Under the pieces are notes generated by a model. That model was given only the letters and a program-made list of their open reading frames with translations, did no database searches and was not told the DNA's origin. The translations under genes and the position numbers were made by a program. 64,000 bases of DNA, taken from positions 1-64,000 of the forward strand of contig NZ_BCSJ01000013.1 of assembly GCF_001570805.1 (NCBI RefSeq), read 5' to 3'. Positions 17,499 to 27,540 of this stretch are shown here, one piece after another. The DNA is from Brevibacterium epidermidis NBRC 14811 (GTDB lineage Bacteria; Actinomycetota; Actinomycetes; Actinomycetales; Brevibacteriaceae). How positions within the stretch are numbered: position 1 is the stretch's first letter; each line of letters opens with the position of its first letter.

Positions 17499-18974
17499 TC
17501 AGGCCTTCGCCTTCGCGATTTCGATGAGGGTGCGCACCGCTGCTCCGGTCGCGGCCTTCGGTGTGTAGCCGAAGGGTGCGGACCCGTTGAAGCTCGGCCC
17601 GGCGATATCGATGTGCGCCCAGCTCGCATCCTCGGCAACGAATTCCCGCAGGAACGCGGCGGCGGCGAGCATGCCTCCGGGGCGCGGTCCCGAGTTCGTC
17701 AGATCGGCGGCGGTGGAGTCGAAACCGGAGAGCATCTCCTCGGGGATCGGCATCGCCCACATCTGTTCACCGGCCACGGACGCCGAGGCGATGACCTCAG
17801 CCCGTGCGGCTTCCGAACCCATGACTCCGGAGGTGCGTTCACCGAGCGCGACGATCTGAGCGCCGGTGAGAGTGGCCACATCGATGAGCAGGTCGGGGTT
17901 CTCCGCACCTGCGTCGTGGAGGGCATCGGCGAGGACGAGACGGCCTTCGGCATCGGTGTTCGTGACCTCGACGGTCTTGCCGCTGCGCATCTTCAGTACA
18001 TCGCTGGGACGCTGCGCAGAGGATCCGGGCATGTTCTCGGCCATCGGCAGCCATGCGGTCACTCGCACCGGCAGCTTGAGGTCGGCGATGCCGAAGAGCG
18101 CCTGCACGACGGCCGCGGAACCGGCCATATCGGACTTCATGTCCTCCATGCTCTTCGCGGGCTTCAGCGAGATGCCGCCGGAGTCGAAGGTGATGCCCTT
18201 GCCGACGAAGCTGAGATGATGCTTGGCTCCGCGTGGCGCGTATTCGACCTTGACGAGGCGGGGCCCGCGGGTCGAACCCTGGCCGACGCCGATGATTCCT
18301 CCGTAGCCTCCGGCCTTGAGCTCCTTCTCGCCGAGGACGGTGACCTTGAGCTTGCGGTCCTTGGCCTGGTCCTTGACGATCTCGGCATAGGACTCGGGGT
18401 AGAGATCCAGCGGGGGAGTGTTGACGAGGTTGCGGGCTCGGTTGGTTGCGGCCGCGATGACCTCACCGGCGTCATGGGCGGCGGTGAAGGTCTTGCCCTT
18501 GGGGCCGATGACAGTGATCTCGCCCGGGGTCTTGCCTTCGCTGCGGTAGTCGAGGAACCGGTAGGCACCGAGTCCGGCACCCACGGTGACCGCTTCGACC
18601 TCGGCCGGAGTAGCGGCGGGCAGAGCCAGAGCGATCGACTCGACTCCGTCCAGGGCGCGCAGTGCTGCACCGGCACCGCGGCGCAGCGATTCTGCTGTTG
18701 CGGCGACATCGGTATCGTCGGCATCGAAATCGCCGAGGCCCACCAGCAGGACGGAGCCGGCGGCGACACCCTTCGGAGCGGGAACACGAGCGGTGGATCC
18801 GGCCTTTCCGCTGAACCCGATCGCCTGGGCCGCGGCGTCAAGCGCGGTCTTCGCCGCCTTTGCGCCTTCGAGCCCGAGGACCTTCGAGTCCGCTGCTGCC
18901 AGCACCAGTACGGAGGCGGTGGCCTTCACCGGTGAGGTCGTGGAGTAGCTGCTGAGGGTGGATGCACCAGCCAT
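17499..18974 (-). CDS. pepA: Leucyl aminopeptidase (M17)
   Basis: 491-aa M17 family di-metal aminopeptidase, cytosolic, hexameric in the family. The conserved C-terminal catalytic motifs are FVGKGITFDSGGISLKPAK (metal and active-site lysine), MKSDMAGSAAV and the family signature NTDAEGRLVLADAL. The N-terminal 170 residues are the variable macro-like domain. AAAGGG stands 5 nt before ATG 18974. It runs in the same direction as lpdA, 153 bp upstream of it, and is divergent from pyrD. Role: turnover of N-terminal residues from peptides. Confidence 0.95.
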   Translation of the reverse strand: MAGASTLSSYSTTSPVKATASVLVLAAADSKVLGLEGAKAAKTALDAAAQAIGFSGKAGSTARVPAPKGVAAGSVLLVGLGDFDADDTDVAATAESLRRGAGAALRALDGVESIALALPAATPAEVEAVTVGAGLGAYRFLDYRSEGKTPGEITVIGPKGKTFTAAHDAGEVIAAATNRARNLVNTPPLDLYPESYAEIVKDQAKDRKLKVTVLGEKELKAGGYGGIIGVGQGSTRGPRLVKVEYAPRGAKHHLSFVGKGITFDSGGISLKPAKSMEDMKSDMAGSAAVVQALFGIADLKLPVRVTAWLPMAENMPGSSAQRPSDVLKMRSGKTVEVTNTDAEGRLVLADALHDAGAENPDLLIDVATLTGAQIVALGERTSGVMGSEAARAEVIASASVAGEQMWAMPIPEEMLSGFDSTAADLTNSGPRPGGMLAAAAFLREFVAEDASWAHIDIAGPSFNGSAPFGYTPKAATGAAVRTLIEIAKAKA

Positions 18975-19096
18975 GAGTTCCCTTTCAGTCGTCTTTGAAC
19001 GTTGATTCGATCCTAATGCCTAACACGTCCGCGTGCTGAAGGAGTGAGGCAAGCACGTGCTGAAGCGTTGCGGGACTCTGACATATTCTTGAGTGC

Positions 19097-20203
19097 GTGT
19101 ACTCATTGATCTTCAGACTCCTCTTCGTTCCGATGGATGCCGAACGGGCCCATCACCTCTCGTTCACCGCTCTGCGGTTCCTCGATTCCGTGCCTCTGCT
19201 CGGACGGCTGCTCCGCTTCGTCTGTGCCCGCGGCACAGTCCGACCGGTCGAGGTGATGGGTCTGCCGTTCGCCAATCGGGTCGGCCTGGCCGCAGGTTTC
19301 GATAAGAACGGAGTAGGTGTCCGCGCACTGTCCTCCCTAGGCTTCGGCCATATCGAGGTCGGAACGATCACCGCCCACGCCCAGCCGGGCAATGATCAGC
19401 CCCGGCTGTTCCGTCTGCGGAAGAACCTCGCTCTTCTCAACCGGATGGGGTTCAACAATGACGGAGCTCGCCAGGCTTCGTTCAACATCGCCGCCGAACG
19501 GACGAAGATCGACGCCCTCCCGCAGCGGCTGCGCCCGATCGTGGGCATCAACATCGGCAAGACGAAGGTCGTCGAGGCGGCCGATGCAGTTTCCGACTAT
19601 GCCTCTTCGACCCGTGCGCTGGCTCCCTTGGCCGACTATCTCGTCATCAATGTCAGTTCACCGAACACCCCCGGTCTGCGGGATCTGCAGTCCACGAGCA
19701 GCCTGGAGCCGATCATCACCGCAGTCCGCGACACCGCCGCCGAGGTGGTGGACAGTCCGCGATCGAGGCTGGGACATGTGCCCCTGTTGGTCAAGATCGC
19801 ACCGGACCTGGCCGATGAGGATGTCGTCGAAATCTGCGATCTCGCTCTGCGCACCGGAGTCGACGGACTCATCACGACGAACACGACGATCGACCGGTCC
19901 GTGCTGACCGGCGCCGAGGCGAAGTTCGCCGAAGGCCAGGCCGGTGGAATCTCCGGACGCCCCGTGGCCGAACGCTCGCTCGAAGTGCTGCGTCTGGTGA
20001 AGAAGCATGTGGGCGATGAGCTCACCGTCATCTCCGTCGGGGGAGTCGCGGATGCGAAAGACGCCCGGGCACGAGTGGCCGCGGGCGCCGATCTGGTTCA
20101 GGTCTATTCGGAGATGATCTACTCCGGTCCGTTCTTCCCCGGCCGCATCGTCCGCGGCCTCGAGTCGAGCCGACTGCTCACTCGGGGTACTGACGCCGCT
20201 TGA
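19097..20203 (+). CDS. pyrD: Dihydroorotate dehydrogenase, quinone type
   Basis: 368-aa class 2 dihydroorotate dehydrogenase, the membrane-associated fourth step of pyrimidine synthesis, reducing quinone through FMN. The N-terminal amphipathic helix region (MYSLIFRLLFVPMDAERAHH) marks the quinone-dependent class. The FMN barrel follows with GLAAGFDKNGVGVRALSSLG, RMGFNNDGARQASFN, VNVSSPNTPGLRDLQ (catalytic serine segment) and the phosphate-binding ISVGGVADAKDARARVAAGA. GTG 19097 is the start. The 3' end overlaps the convergent DUF3043 gene by 26 bp. Isolated from other pyr genes. Confidence 0.96.
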   Translation: MYSLIFRLLFVPMDAERAHHLSFTALRFLDSVPLLGRLLRFVCARGTVRPVEVMGLPFANRVGLAAGFDKNGVGVRALSSLGFGHIEVGTITAHAQPGNDQPRLFRLRKNLALLNRMGFNNDGARQASFNIAAERTKIDALPQRLRPIVGINIGKTKVVEAADAVSDYASSTRALAPLADYLVINVSSPNTPGLRDLQSTSSLEPIITAVRDTAAEVVDSPRSRLGHVPLLVKIAPDLADEDVVEICDLALRTGVDGLITTNTTIDRSVLTGAEAKFAEGQAGGISGRPVAERSLEVLRLVKKHVGDELTVISVGGVADAKDARARVAAGADLVQVYSEMIYSGPFFPGRIVRGLESSRLLTRGTDAA

Positions 20204-20789
20204 CCTGCGGCTTGGGCATGCGCAGCGGACGCAGCTGGATGCTGCGCATGACGGCATAGAAGGTGATTCCCCGTTCGACTTCGCCGAACTTATTGCGCAG
20301 TCGGTTCTTCAGGATGTAGTTGAGCACGAACCCGTCGAGGACGATCAGCGCGATGAGTCCCCAGACCGCATAGGTGAAGTACTGCTGAATCTGCACCGGC
20401 TGGGTGAAGGCGATGACGAGGATGAGGATCGCGGCGGGGATGAAGATCTCGCCGATCGAGAAGCGAGCATCGATGTAGTCGCGGATGTACCGACGCTGAG
20501 GTCCTTTGTCACGGCGGGTGAGGTACTTCTCCTCACCGTTCATCATGCCGATGCGCGCGCGATCACGCTCCTGCCGCTGCTGTTCCTTGGCCTTCTTGTT
20601 CGCAACCTTGCGATCCTTGTTCACCAAGGGCTGACGGCGCGCAGACTCCTGTTGGCTGCGCTTGGGCGTGGGCCGTCCCTTCTTCGCTTCCGCATCGCGA
20701 CGGGCGTCGGCTTCTGCGGAGAGGTCGTCATGGACTGGCTGAGAGGCAGAGGTTTCGTCCTCCGCGCGAGATTTTTTGCTTCCGAACAC
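20178..20789 (-). CDS. DUF3043 membrane protein
   Basis: 203-aa actinobacterial DUF3043 protein. The N-terminal half is highly charged (Lys/Arg/Gln/Glu: KGRPTPKRSQQESARRQPLV, KKAKEQQRQERDRARIGMM), followed by YIRDYIDARFSIGEIFIPAA. Two membrane helices follow at about 116-135 and 141-162, then a basic tail (RPLRMPKPQVKRRQYPE). GTG 20789 begins VFGSKKSRAED and fits homologues; the frame is open to 20846 but that would overlap the divergent peptidase. Only 23 bp separate the two start codons, so their promoters overlap or lie inside coding sequence. Function unknown. Confidence 0.85.
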   Translation of the reverse strand: MFGSKKSRAEDETSASQPVHDDLSAEADARRDAEAKKGRPTPKRSQQESARRQPLVNKDRKVANKKAKEQQRQERDRARIGMMNGEEKYLTRRDKGPQRRYIRDYIDARFSIGEIFIPAAILILVIAFTQPVQIQQYFTYAVWGLIALIVLDGFVLNYILKNRLRNKFGEVERGITFYAVMRSIQLRPLRMPKPQVKRRQYPE

Positions 20790-20812
20790 GAGATGAATAC
20801 TACCTTTGGAGA

Positions 20813-22189
20813 ATGAGCGAATCGACTTCAGCACTTGACAGTGCACAATTGCATGCCGAACTGGACACCATCTTCGACGAGGTCCTCGGCAATCTCACGG
20901 ATCTCGTAGCCATCCCCTCCGTCGCCTGGCCGAGCTTCGACGCCGCGAATGTCACGGCCAGCGCCGAGGCGGTCGCCGGCTTGGCCAGCGACCTCGGCCT
21001 CGACGTCGACATCCTCAGCGCCGACCAGCCCGACGGAACCCCTGGATACCCGGCCGTCGTGGCCTCCGTGCCGGCGCCCGAAGGCGCCCCGACCGTCCTC
21101 CTCTACGCCCACCACGACGTCCAGCCGCCCGGACGCGCCGAGGACTGGGACACCGAACCGTTCGTCGCCACGCGCAAGGGCGATCGTCTCTTCGGTCGCG
21201 GAGCCGCCGACGACAAAGCCGGAATCATGGTCCACCTCACGGCTCTGCGGCTGCTGGCCGACCGCCTCGGCGTCGGTGTGACTCTGTTCTTCGAAGGCGA
21301 GGAAGAGGCCGGCAGCCCGAGCTTCCGCAATTTCCTCGAGACCTATCGGGATCGTCTGCGCGCCGATGTCATCGTCGTCGCCGACTCCGGAAACTGGGCC
21401 GCGGGGACCCCGGCACTAACGACGAGCCTGCGCGGAATGTGCGCCGTCGAATTCGAGGTCTCCACTCTCGACCATGCGGTGCACTCGGGAATGTACGGGG
21501 GAGTGGCACCAGATGCGATGCTCGCAATGACGAAGCTGCTGGCCACTCTCCACGATGACAACGGCTCCGTCGCAGTCGCCGGACTGCACTCGAGCACGGA
21601 CACGGACATCGACTACGCCGAGGCGACGCTGCGCACCGATTCCGGAGTCCTCCCTGACACCGAACTCATCGGCGCAGGCACCCTGGCCTCCCGACTGTGG
21701 ACCCAGCCGTCGATCACCGTCATCGGCCTCGACATCCCCGACGTGGCGGTCTCGTCGAACACCCTGCAGTCCTCGCTGAAGGCCAAACTCTCCATCCGCC
21801 TCGCACCCGGCGACACCCCCGACTCGGCGGTCAGGGCCGTCGAGGACCATCTGCGGGCGCACCTGCCCTTCGGTGCGCAGCTGAGCATCGGTGAGACCGA
21901 AGGCGGCAGCCCTTGGCAGGCCGATGAGAACGACCCCGTGGTCCAGACCGCCCGACAGGCACTCACCGATGCCTGGGGCACCGAATCGGTGACGATGGGC
22001 ATCGGCGGCTCCATCCCCTTCATCGCCGATCTGCTCGAGGTGTTCCCCAGCGCGTCGATCCTCGTCACGGGCGTCGAAGACCCGGACGCCCGAGCCCACA
22101 GTGCCAACGAATCGCTCTACCTGCCCGACTTCAGGGCCGCGATCGTCGCAGAAGCCCTGCTGCTGCAGCGCCTCGGCGAAAGAGGATGA
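20813..22189 (+). CDS. M20 family dipeptidase
   Basis: 458-aa di-zinc peptidase of the M20 family, cytosolic. Metal and active-site motifs in order: VLLYAHHDVQPPG (zinc histidine and catalytic aspartate), LFGRGAADDKAGI (bridging aspartate), EGEEEAGSPSF (general-base glutamate pair) and the C-terminal DPDARAHSANESLYLPDF (final zinc histidine). The dimerisation lid lies near residues 215-330. It resembles dipeptidases of the CNDP/PepV-like group more than the amidohydrolase at 50.1 kb. The exact substrate is not predictable. Divergent from DUF3043. Confidence 0.9.
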   Translation: MSESTSALDSAQLHAELDTIFDEVLGNLTDLVAIPSVAWPSFDAANVTASAEAVAGLASDLGLDVDILSADQPDGTPGYPAVVASVPAPEGAPTVLLYAHHDVQPPGRAEDWDTEPFVATRKGDRLFGRGAADDKAGIMVHLTALRLLADRLGVGVTLFFEGEEEAGSPSFRNFLETYRDRLRADVIVVADSGNWAAGTPALTTSLRGMCAVEFEVSTLDHAVHSGMYGGVAPDAMLAMTKLLATLHDDNGSVAVAGLHSSTDTDIDYAEATLRTDSGVLPDTELIGAGTLASRLWTQPSITVIGLDIPDVAVSSNTLQSSLKAKLSIRLAPGDTPDSAVRAVEDHLRAHLPFGAQLSIGETEGGSPWQADENDPVVQTARQALTDAWGTESVTMGIGGSIPFIADLLEVFPSASILVTGVEDPDARAHSANESLYLPDFRAAIVAEALLLQRLGERG

Positions 22190-22268
22190 CACGAGCGGGG
22201 AATAGCTTGCACGGCACCGATGTTGACACCGGTGTAGCCTGGGGACAGGAACGCGAAAAGGAGTAACT

Positions 22269-22622
22269 ATGACTGTGACCGAAAAAGCTGAAGCCACCCA
22301 TGAGGTGGAGCTGTCGTCGACCGCTGCCGACAAGGTCCGCAGCCTGCTGGAACAGGAAGGTCGCGACGACCTGCGCCTGCGCGTGGCTGTCCAGCCCGGC
22401 GGATGCTCCGGACTGATCTATCAGCTCTACTTCGATGAGCGCTACCTCGACGGAGACGCAGTCCGCGACTTCGACGGAGTCGAGGTCATCGTCGACCGGA
22501 TGAGCGTTCCCTACCTCAGCGGTTCGACCATCGACTTCTCCGACACCATCGAGAAGCAGGGCTTCACCATCGACAACCCCAACGCCGGCGGCTCCTGCGC
22601 CTGCGGAGATTCGTTCCACTGA
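22269..22622 (+). CDS. erpA: Iron-sulfur cluster insertion protein ErpA
   Basis: 117-aa A-type carrier of the HesB/IscA family that receives and delivers iron-sulfur clusters. The three ligand cysteines are C46 (PGGCSGLIY), C110 and C112 (GGSCACGDSF). The sequence FTIDNPNAGGSCACG is typical of the single actinobacterial A-type protein. AAAAGGAG precedes ATG by 7 nt. A single erpA-like gene near respiratory genes fits a need for Fe-S proteins such as the Rieske subunit and LipA, both encoded in this window. Confidence 0.94.
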   Translation: MTVTEKAEATHEVELSSTAADKVRSLLEQEGRDDLRLRVAVQPGGCSGLIYQLYFDERYLDGDAVRDFDGVEVIVDRMSVPYLSGSTIDFSDTIEKQGFTIDNPNAGGSCACGDSFH

Positions 22623-22651
22623 TCAGCCTCGGCTGAGGAGGAACTCTTCTC

Positions 22652-23329
22652 ATGGACCTGGAAGATCTGCGTGCCGTGTCGTACACGGCCACGCAGTCCC
22701 AGGTCCTTTTGTCGTATAGGGCGGGGCTCTTCCCGATGGGAGTCGGCCACGGCGGCTCCGGCCGGATGGGATGGTGGGCTCCACGCCGCCGCGGAGTCTT
22801 GTTCCCCGGAGACCTGCGGGTGACCAAGAGCCTGCGCAAGTCGATGAAGCACTTCACCTTCACCACCGACCGAGCCTTCATACACGTCATCCGCTCCTGC
22901 GCCGACCCACGACGGACAGGCAGCTGGATCACCGAGGAGATGATCCAGCTCTATATGGGCCTCCACGAAGACGGATGGGCCCATTCGGTAGAGGTATGGA
23001 ACGAGGACGAACTGGTCGGCGGACTCTACGGAGTCGCCATCGGATCGTTCTTCGCCGGCGAATCGATGTTCCACACTCTGCGTGATGCGTCGAAGGCGGC
23101 GCTGGCCCACCTCGTCGGGCTCTTCGACGGCATCGACGTCGTCAGCGGAGAACGACGCCCCGCCTCGGCGGATGACGATGAGAAGCCGGGCGACTGGCTC
23201 ATCGATACACAGTGGCAGACATCACATCTGTCCACCCTCGGCGTGTCGGAGATCAGCGGCCTCGAGTACTCCGCGCACCTAGATTCCGCGCTCAGGGGCC
23301 GCATCTGTCAGGATATTCTCAACAAATGA
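22652..23329 (+). CDS. aat: Leucyl/phenylalanyl-tRNA-protein transferase
   Basis: 225-aa Aat enzyme of the bacterial N-degron pathway; it adds Leu or Phe to proteins with N-terminal Lys or Arg so that ClpS/ClpAP-type machinery can degrade them. Family motifs: LLSYRAGLFPMG, MGWWAPRRRGVLFPGDLRV, TGSWITEEMIQLYMGLHEDG, AHSVEVWNEDELVGGLYGVA and FAGESMFH, then DTQWQTSHLSTLGVSEISG at the end. Length fits the family. It begins 29 bp after erpA with GAGGAGG upstream, so erpA-aat may be one transcript. The 3' end is followed by a short inverted repeat. Confidence 0.95.
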   Translation: MDLEDLRAVSYTATQSQVLLSYRAGLFPMGVGHGGSGRMGWWAPRRRGVLFPGDLRVTKSLRKSMKHFTFTTDRAFIHVIRSCADPRRTGSWITEEMIQLYMGLHEDGWAHSVEVWNEDELVGGLYGVAIGSFFAGESMFHTLRDASKAALAHLVGLFDGIDVVSGERRPASADDDEKPGDWLIDTQWQTSHLSTLGVSEISGLEYSAHLDSALRGRICQDILNK

Positions 23330-23347
23330 ACATCTGCAGGTGAATTT

Positions 23348-23366
23348 CTACCGCTTGTAGCGGTAG
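23348..23366. other. Short perfect inverted repeat between aat and ctaC
   Basis: CTACCGC (23348-23354) and GCGGTAG (23360-23366) with loop TTGTA. It is 19 bp past the aat stop and 74 bp before ctaC. Either a weak terminator or an operator for the oxidase operon. Confidence 0.35.
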
Positions 23367-23439
23367 TCTTGTGGGTGACAGAGTAAGTACACGTCTCTCG
23401 GCCTGACCTGGAGACGCAGAACGTTGTGAAAGGCTGCAC

Positions 23440-24312
23440 GTGGATTCTCCGAATCAGTCAGGACCGCAGCGGTCCTGGGCGAAGCGGCTCGGCATTCTGA
23501 GCGCCGTGTTGATACCGGCGTTGCTATCGGGTTGCACTAAAGAGCAGATCGCCACAGGATTTTTTCCCGTCGAGTCGAAAGGCGCGACGAGCCACACGGA
23601 CGCCTATACAGCGCTGTGGAACGGCGGCTGGATCGCCCTCCTCATCGTGGGTCTCATCGTGTGGGGCCTCATGCTGTGGGCCATGGTCGCCTACCGCCGC
23701 CGCAAGCATGATCGCGGTCTGCCGGTGCAGATGCGCTACAGCATGCCGATCGAAATCCTCTTCACCGTGACTCCGGTCGTCCTCGTCCTCGGGTTCTTCT
23801 TCCAGAACGTCCAGGTCATGGAGCAGACGACGGATGACACGACCCCCGGCGAGCAGGTCATCGAAGTCGCTGCCAAGCAGTGGGCCTGGGACTTCAACTA
23901 CGAGACCGAAGACGTCTACTACGCCGGCACTCAGGTCGAACTCGACGGCACCGAGAAGCCCGAGGAGACCGCTCCCGTGCTCTACCTCCCGGTCGACACC
24001 GACCTGGAGATCCGTCTGCACTCCCGCGACGTCCTCCACTCCTTCTGGGTCCCCGCCTTCCTCGAGAAGCGCGATATGATCCCCGGCCACGATCAGAGCC
24101 TGCATCTGCGCGCCGAGAAGGAAGGCGAGTACGTCGGCAAGTGTGCCGAGCTGTGCGGCGAGTACCACTCGGAGATGCTTTTCAACGTCAAGGTCGTGTC
24201 CAAGGAAGAATTCCAGGACTACACGCAGTCGCTTGCCGATCAGGGCAACACAGGCCAACTGGGACCGGAGTACGATCGCAACTGGTACCCGAAAGAAGGT
24301 GCTGAGAAATGA
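23440..24312 (+). CDS. ctaC: Cytochrome c oxidase subunit II, lipoprotein type
   Basis: 290-aa CuA-bearing subunit of the aa3 oxidase. The N-terminus has a lipobox (LIPALLSGC, lipidated C32), then two membrane helices (about 65-85 and 105-125). The outside cupredoxin domain follows with the CuA ligands C235, C239, H243 and M246 ([12 protein letters not shown]) and the upstream histidine in [12 protein letters not shown]. Start GTG 23440 has GAAAGG 6 nt upstream. The stop overlaps ctaD by 4 bp (ATGA). It receives electrons from the diheme cytochrome c of the bc1 complex encoded at 30.3 kb. Confidence 0.96.
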   Translation: MDSPNQSGPQRSWAKRLGILSAVLIPALLSGCTKEQIATGFFPVESKGATSHTDAYTALWNGGWIALLIVGLIVWGLMLWAMVAYRRRKHDRGLPVQMRYSMPIEILFTVTPVVLVLGFFFQNVQVMEQTTDDTTPGEQVIEVAAKQWAWDFNYETEDVYYAGTQVELDGTEKPEETAPVLYLPVDTDLEIRLHSRDVLHSFWVPAFLEKRDMIPGHDQSLHLRAEKEGEYVGKCAELCGEYHSEMLFNVKVVSKEEFQDYTQSLADQGNTGQLGPEYDRNWYPKEGAEK

Positions 24313-26006
24313 CCGCCACGATGGATCAGGCGGCTCTTGACGCTCCAGTAGTTCCACGGAGCAAGGGCAAGATCATCGTCGACTGGATCACGTCGACTGA
24401 CCATAAGACGATCGGGTACATGTACCTCATCGGTTCGTTCTTCTTCTTCTGCGTCGGCGGTGTGATGGCGCTCATCATCCGTCTCGAGCTCTTCGAGCCC
24501 GGAATGCAGATCGTTGAGACGAAGGAACAGTACAACCAGCTGTTCACCATGCACGGCACGTTGATGCTGCTGATGTTCGCCACCCCGCTGTTCGCCGGCT
24601 TCGCCAACGTCATCATGCCGTTGCAGATCGGTGCACCGGATGTGGCTTTCCCGCGACTGAACGCCTTTGCGTTCTGGATGTACCTCTTCGGCAGCCTCGT
24701 GGCCATCTCCGGATTCCTCACCCCGCAGGGTGCGGCATCATTCGGCTGGACCGCATATGCACCATTGAGCAATACGACGTTCACACCGGGCGCCGGTGGT
24801 AACTTGTGGGTCCTCGGACTCGGTCTGCAGGGCTTCGGAACCATTCTCGGCTCCGTCAACTTCATCACCACTGTGATCACCATGCGCGCACCGGGCATGA
24901 CAATGTTCCGGATGCCGATCTTCACCTGGAACGTTCTGGTCACCGGCATCCTCGTGCTCATGGCCTTCCAGCCCCTGGCAGCATCGCTGCTGGTGCTCGG
25001 CTCCGACCGCATCCTCGGTTCCCATGTGTTCAGTCCGGGCAACGGCGGACCGATACTCTGGCAGCACTTGTTCTGGTTCTTCGGTCACCCGGAGGTCTAC
25101 GTCATTGCGTTGCCGTTCTTCGGAATCGTCACAGAGATCTTCCCGGTATTCAGTCGCAAGCCAGTCTTCGGCTACAAGGAACTCGTCTTCGCGACAGTCG
25201 CCATTGCTGCTCTGTCGGTGACCGTGTGGGCACACCACATGTACGTCACGGGCGTCGTCGCACTGCCGTTCTTCGCGTTCATGACGATGCTCATTGCGAT
25301 TCCGACAGGTGTGAAGTTCTTCAACTGGATCGGCACGATGTGGAAGGGCTCGATAACGTTCGAGACGCCCATTGTGTGGTCGATCGGCTTCCTCGCCACG
25401 TTCCTCTTCGGTGGTCTCACCGGCGTCATCCTGGCCAGCCCCGCCCTCGACCAGCAGGTGTCTGACACCTACTTCGTCGTGGCTCACTTCCACTACGTGG
25501 TCTTCGGTACCGTCGTGTTCGCGATGTTCGCCGGATTCTACTTCTGGTGGCCCAAGTGGACGGGCAAGATGCTCAACGAGAAGCTCGGACACATCCACTT
25601 CTGGATGCTGTTCATCGGCTTCCACGGAACCTTCCTCGTCCAGCACTGGCTCGGTGTCGACGGAATGCCGCGTCGTTACGCCGACTACCTGCCGCAGGAC
25701 GGCTTCACCTGGATGAACCAGGTGTCGACGGTCGGTTCGCTGCTGCTGGGTCTGTCCATGGTTCCGTTCTTCTGGAACGTGTGGATCACCCACCGCAACG
25801 CACCCAAGGTGACGGTCGACGACCCGTGGGGATACGGAGGATCGCTCGAGTGGGCAACCTCGTGCCCGCCCCCGCGTCACAACTTCACCTCGCTGCCGCG
25901 GATCCGTTCCGAACGTCCTGCGTTCGACCTCAACCACCCCGAATTGCTCGAGTATGCGGGACACTCGCATGAAGAGCAGCTGACGGCAGGAGGAGCAGTC
26001 AAGTGA
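24309..26006 (+). CDS. ctaD: Cytochrome c oxidase subunit I
   Basis: 565-aa catalytic subunit of the aa3-type oxidase, an integral membrane protein with 12 predicted helices binding heme a, heme a3 and CuB. The low-spin heme histidine is in [11 protein letters not shown], the CuB/Tyr cross-link region is [18 protein letters not shown], the two CuB histidines are in [10 protein letters not shown], and the heme pair is in [12 protein letters not shown]-channel and D-channel residues fit the A-type oxidases. It overlaps ctaC by 4 bp and ctaF by 4 bp, so all three are translationally coupled. Confidence 0.98.
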   Translation: MTATMDQAALDAPVVPRSKGKIIVDWITSTDHKTIGYMYLIGSFFFFCVGGVMALIIRLELFEPGMQIVETKEQYNQLFTMHGTLMLLMFATPLFAGFANVIMPLQIGAPDVAFPRLNAFAFWMYLFGSLVAISGFLTPQGAASFGWTAYAPLSNTTFTPGAGGNLWVLGLGLQGFGTILGSVNFITTVITMRAPGMTMFRMPIFTWNVLVTGILVLMAFQPLAASLLVLGSDRILGSHVFSPGNGGPILWQHLFWFFGHPEVYVIALPFFGIVTEIFPVFSRKPVFGYKELVFATVAIAALSVTVWAHHMYVTGVVALPFFAFMTMLIAIPTGVKFFNWIGTMWKGSITFETPIVWSIGFLATFLFGGLTGVILASPALDQQVSDTYFVVAHFHYVVFGTVVFAMFAGFYFWWPKWTGKMLNEKLGHIHFWMLFIGFHGTFLVQHWLGVDGMPRRYADYLPQDGFTWMNQVSTVGSLLLGLSMVPFFWNVWITHRNAPKVTVDDPWGYGGSLEWATSCPPPRHNFTSLPRIRSERPAFDLNHPELLEYAGHSHEEQLTAGGAVK

Positions 26007-26404
26007 GAGCTTCCATCTTCGTCTTCATGTTCTCCGCAGTGTTCTTCGTGATCGTTGGGATCATCTACGGCTTCGCCACCGACTTCGGAGAGCTTGCCGG
26101 GTTCCCGGCACTGCTGCTCCTCGGTGCGATGTCCGCGATGATCGGCATCTACCTGTGGCTGACTGACCGCCGTGTCGGTCGTCAGCCCCAGGACAACGAC
26201 GATGCTGAGATCTCCGATGCTGACGCCGACTACGGTATGTTCAGCCCCTGGAGCTGGTGGCCCATCACCTGCGCCGGTGCTGCAGCTGTTGCCTTCTACG
26301 GAATCGCAATGGGTTGGTGGATCTTCCCGTTCGGTGTCGTGATCGGCATCGTTGCGCTCATCGGACTCACCTATGAACACGATCGCGGCGATTTCGCCCA
26401 CTGA
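26003..26404 (+). CDS. ctaF: Cytochrome c oxidase subunit IV, actinobacterial type
   Basis: 133-aa subunit IV of the actinobacterial oxidase, four predicted membrane helices in two pairs (about 4-24, 31-52, 84-104, 107-125), with the motif [20 protein letters not shown] between the pairs. Start GTG 26003 overlaps the ctaD stop by 4 bp. The protein stabilises the bcc-aa3 supercomplex in related organisms. Last gene of the operon, with a strong hairpin 27 bp after its stop. Confidence 0.94.
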   Translation: MRASIFVFMFSAVFFVIVGIIYGFATDFGELAGFPALLLLGAMSAMIGIYLWLTDRRVGRQPQDNDDAEISDADADYGMFSPWSWWPITCAGAAAVAFYGIAMGWWIFPFGVVIGIVALIGLTYEHDRGDFAH

Positions 26405-26431
26405 TTCGGTGAACTGATTACCCAGCTATGG

Positions 26432-26460
26432 TGGCCCGGACTCGAGACGAGTCCGGGCCA
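26432..26460 (+). terminator. Terminator of the ctaCDF operon
   Basis: Perfect 13-bp stem TGGCCCGGACTCG (26432-26444) / CGAGTCCGGGCCA (26448-26460) with loop AGA, 27 bp after the ctaF stop. A U-tract is weak. Confidence 0.75.
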
Positions 26461-27540
26461 CAATGCTATTCACCAGCTGCCAGCCGGCCAACACAGCGGA
26501 GCAGGAACGTTGTTCGGACCGAGACGCTACCCCCGGAGAGCCCATCGATGCCTACCGGACTGTGAGTGGCCTTCCGAGGCCCTCAGAGCCAGTCGCCGAG
26601 TCTTCCTAGCGGTTGCGGTGCCCCAGCAGGTCAGTGGCTGCCGACGAGAACTGCTCCGACTATGGACTTCCTGGACTGATCGTCGGATTGCACCTGGTGG
26701 CGCCTCTGGAGTCCGACGGTGTTGTCGAGTGACCCAACTGATAGGTTGTCGCATTACTCATCTGAATGATGTCGACCCACTTATCAGACACGGGCTAAGT
26801 GATTTCTGCGGTGCACGGCTGGCACGACTGGCAGAAGGCGATTCTGGTGCACGTTGTTGGTCTGAAGTCATCACTTTCTTCGGTGAGCATTTCAGAACAT
26901 TCAGTACCAATTCGCCAGATCGCACCATTGCGAAGAGGCTGTTGTGCCGACCCAATCGTCTTTAGCGACTTGTGGTGCAGCACTGTTCGTGGAGATGGTT
27001 CACGATGACCCCTGCTCCAGCGCATGCATATGGGCTGTAGGTCGGGTCTGAGGCAGTCGGGGAGGTGGCCGCACCCAGTTTGCAGGAACTTTGTCCGATA
27101 AGCGACCAGACACTACACCTTTGGGATCTGAACATGGACGGGGCATAGCGAAGAGGTCGAGAGGGCACCGGCGCGATCTGCGTCGAGGCGTCTGAAGCCC
27201 GGGTGACAACCTGTGGTCTGATAAGGCACCGTGCAACGGGTCTAGGGGAGTGGCATACTCCGATTCTCCACTTCTCTCGACAGACTGCCGTCCAAATTGC
27301 TGTGCCGAGCTGACGCGCACGTGGTCGTGCGTTCAGAAACTACCTGTGAGGCCGTCTAGGGCCTTCGGAAGTATCGGACGGGTAATAGCCATCCAGTAAG
27401 TGTTGAACGCGCCCGTGGTGGTCCAGAGCGATTCGAGAAGCAGCGGGTGACTCACAGTGCGTTAGTCGAGCGGTTCCGAAGGAGGAGGACAGAGTGCATG
27501 GCGGGGGAGTGAGGCACGTCCGGACCGTCTGTGAATAGAG
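26461..27540. other. 1.1-kb region without a recognisable gene
   Basis: No open frame here has a plausible start, ribosome site and family resemblance; the longest candidate (26510-26965, plus strand) is not recognisable and its composition looks random. The part from about 26740 to 27000 is visibly poorer in GC than the flanking genes. Short GATAAG/CTTATC words recur: CTTATCAGACA (26779-26789), GTCCGATAAG (27093-27102) and GTCTGATAAG (27215-27224). They could be remnants of insertion-sequence ends, but no transposase, terminal repeat pair or target duplication is seen. The block separates the ctaCDF and qcr operons and reads as decayed DNA or an uncharacterised non-coding region. Confidence 0.5.

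Noticed and set aside
15963..18935. 990-codon open frame on the plus strand opposite lpdA and pepA
   Set aside because: Spans two real genes and an intergenic gap in antisense; composition is that of a shadow frame.
26510..26965. Possible 151-codon gene in the cta-qcr gap
   Set aside because: No Shine-Dalgarno, no family resemblance, rare-residue-rich composition (Cys, Arg) typical of non-coding frames.
27300..27480. Insertion-sequence end or transposase remnant
   Set aside because: Words such as AACTACCTG recall the palindromic repeat, but the rest of the element, a matching inverted end or any transposase motif is missing.
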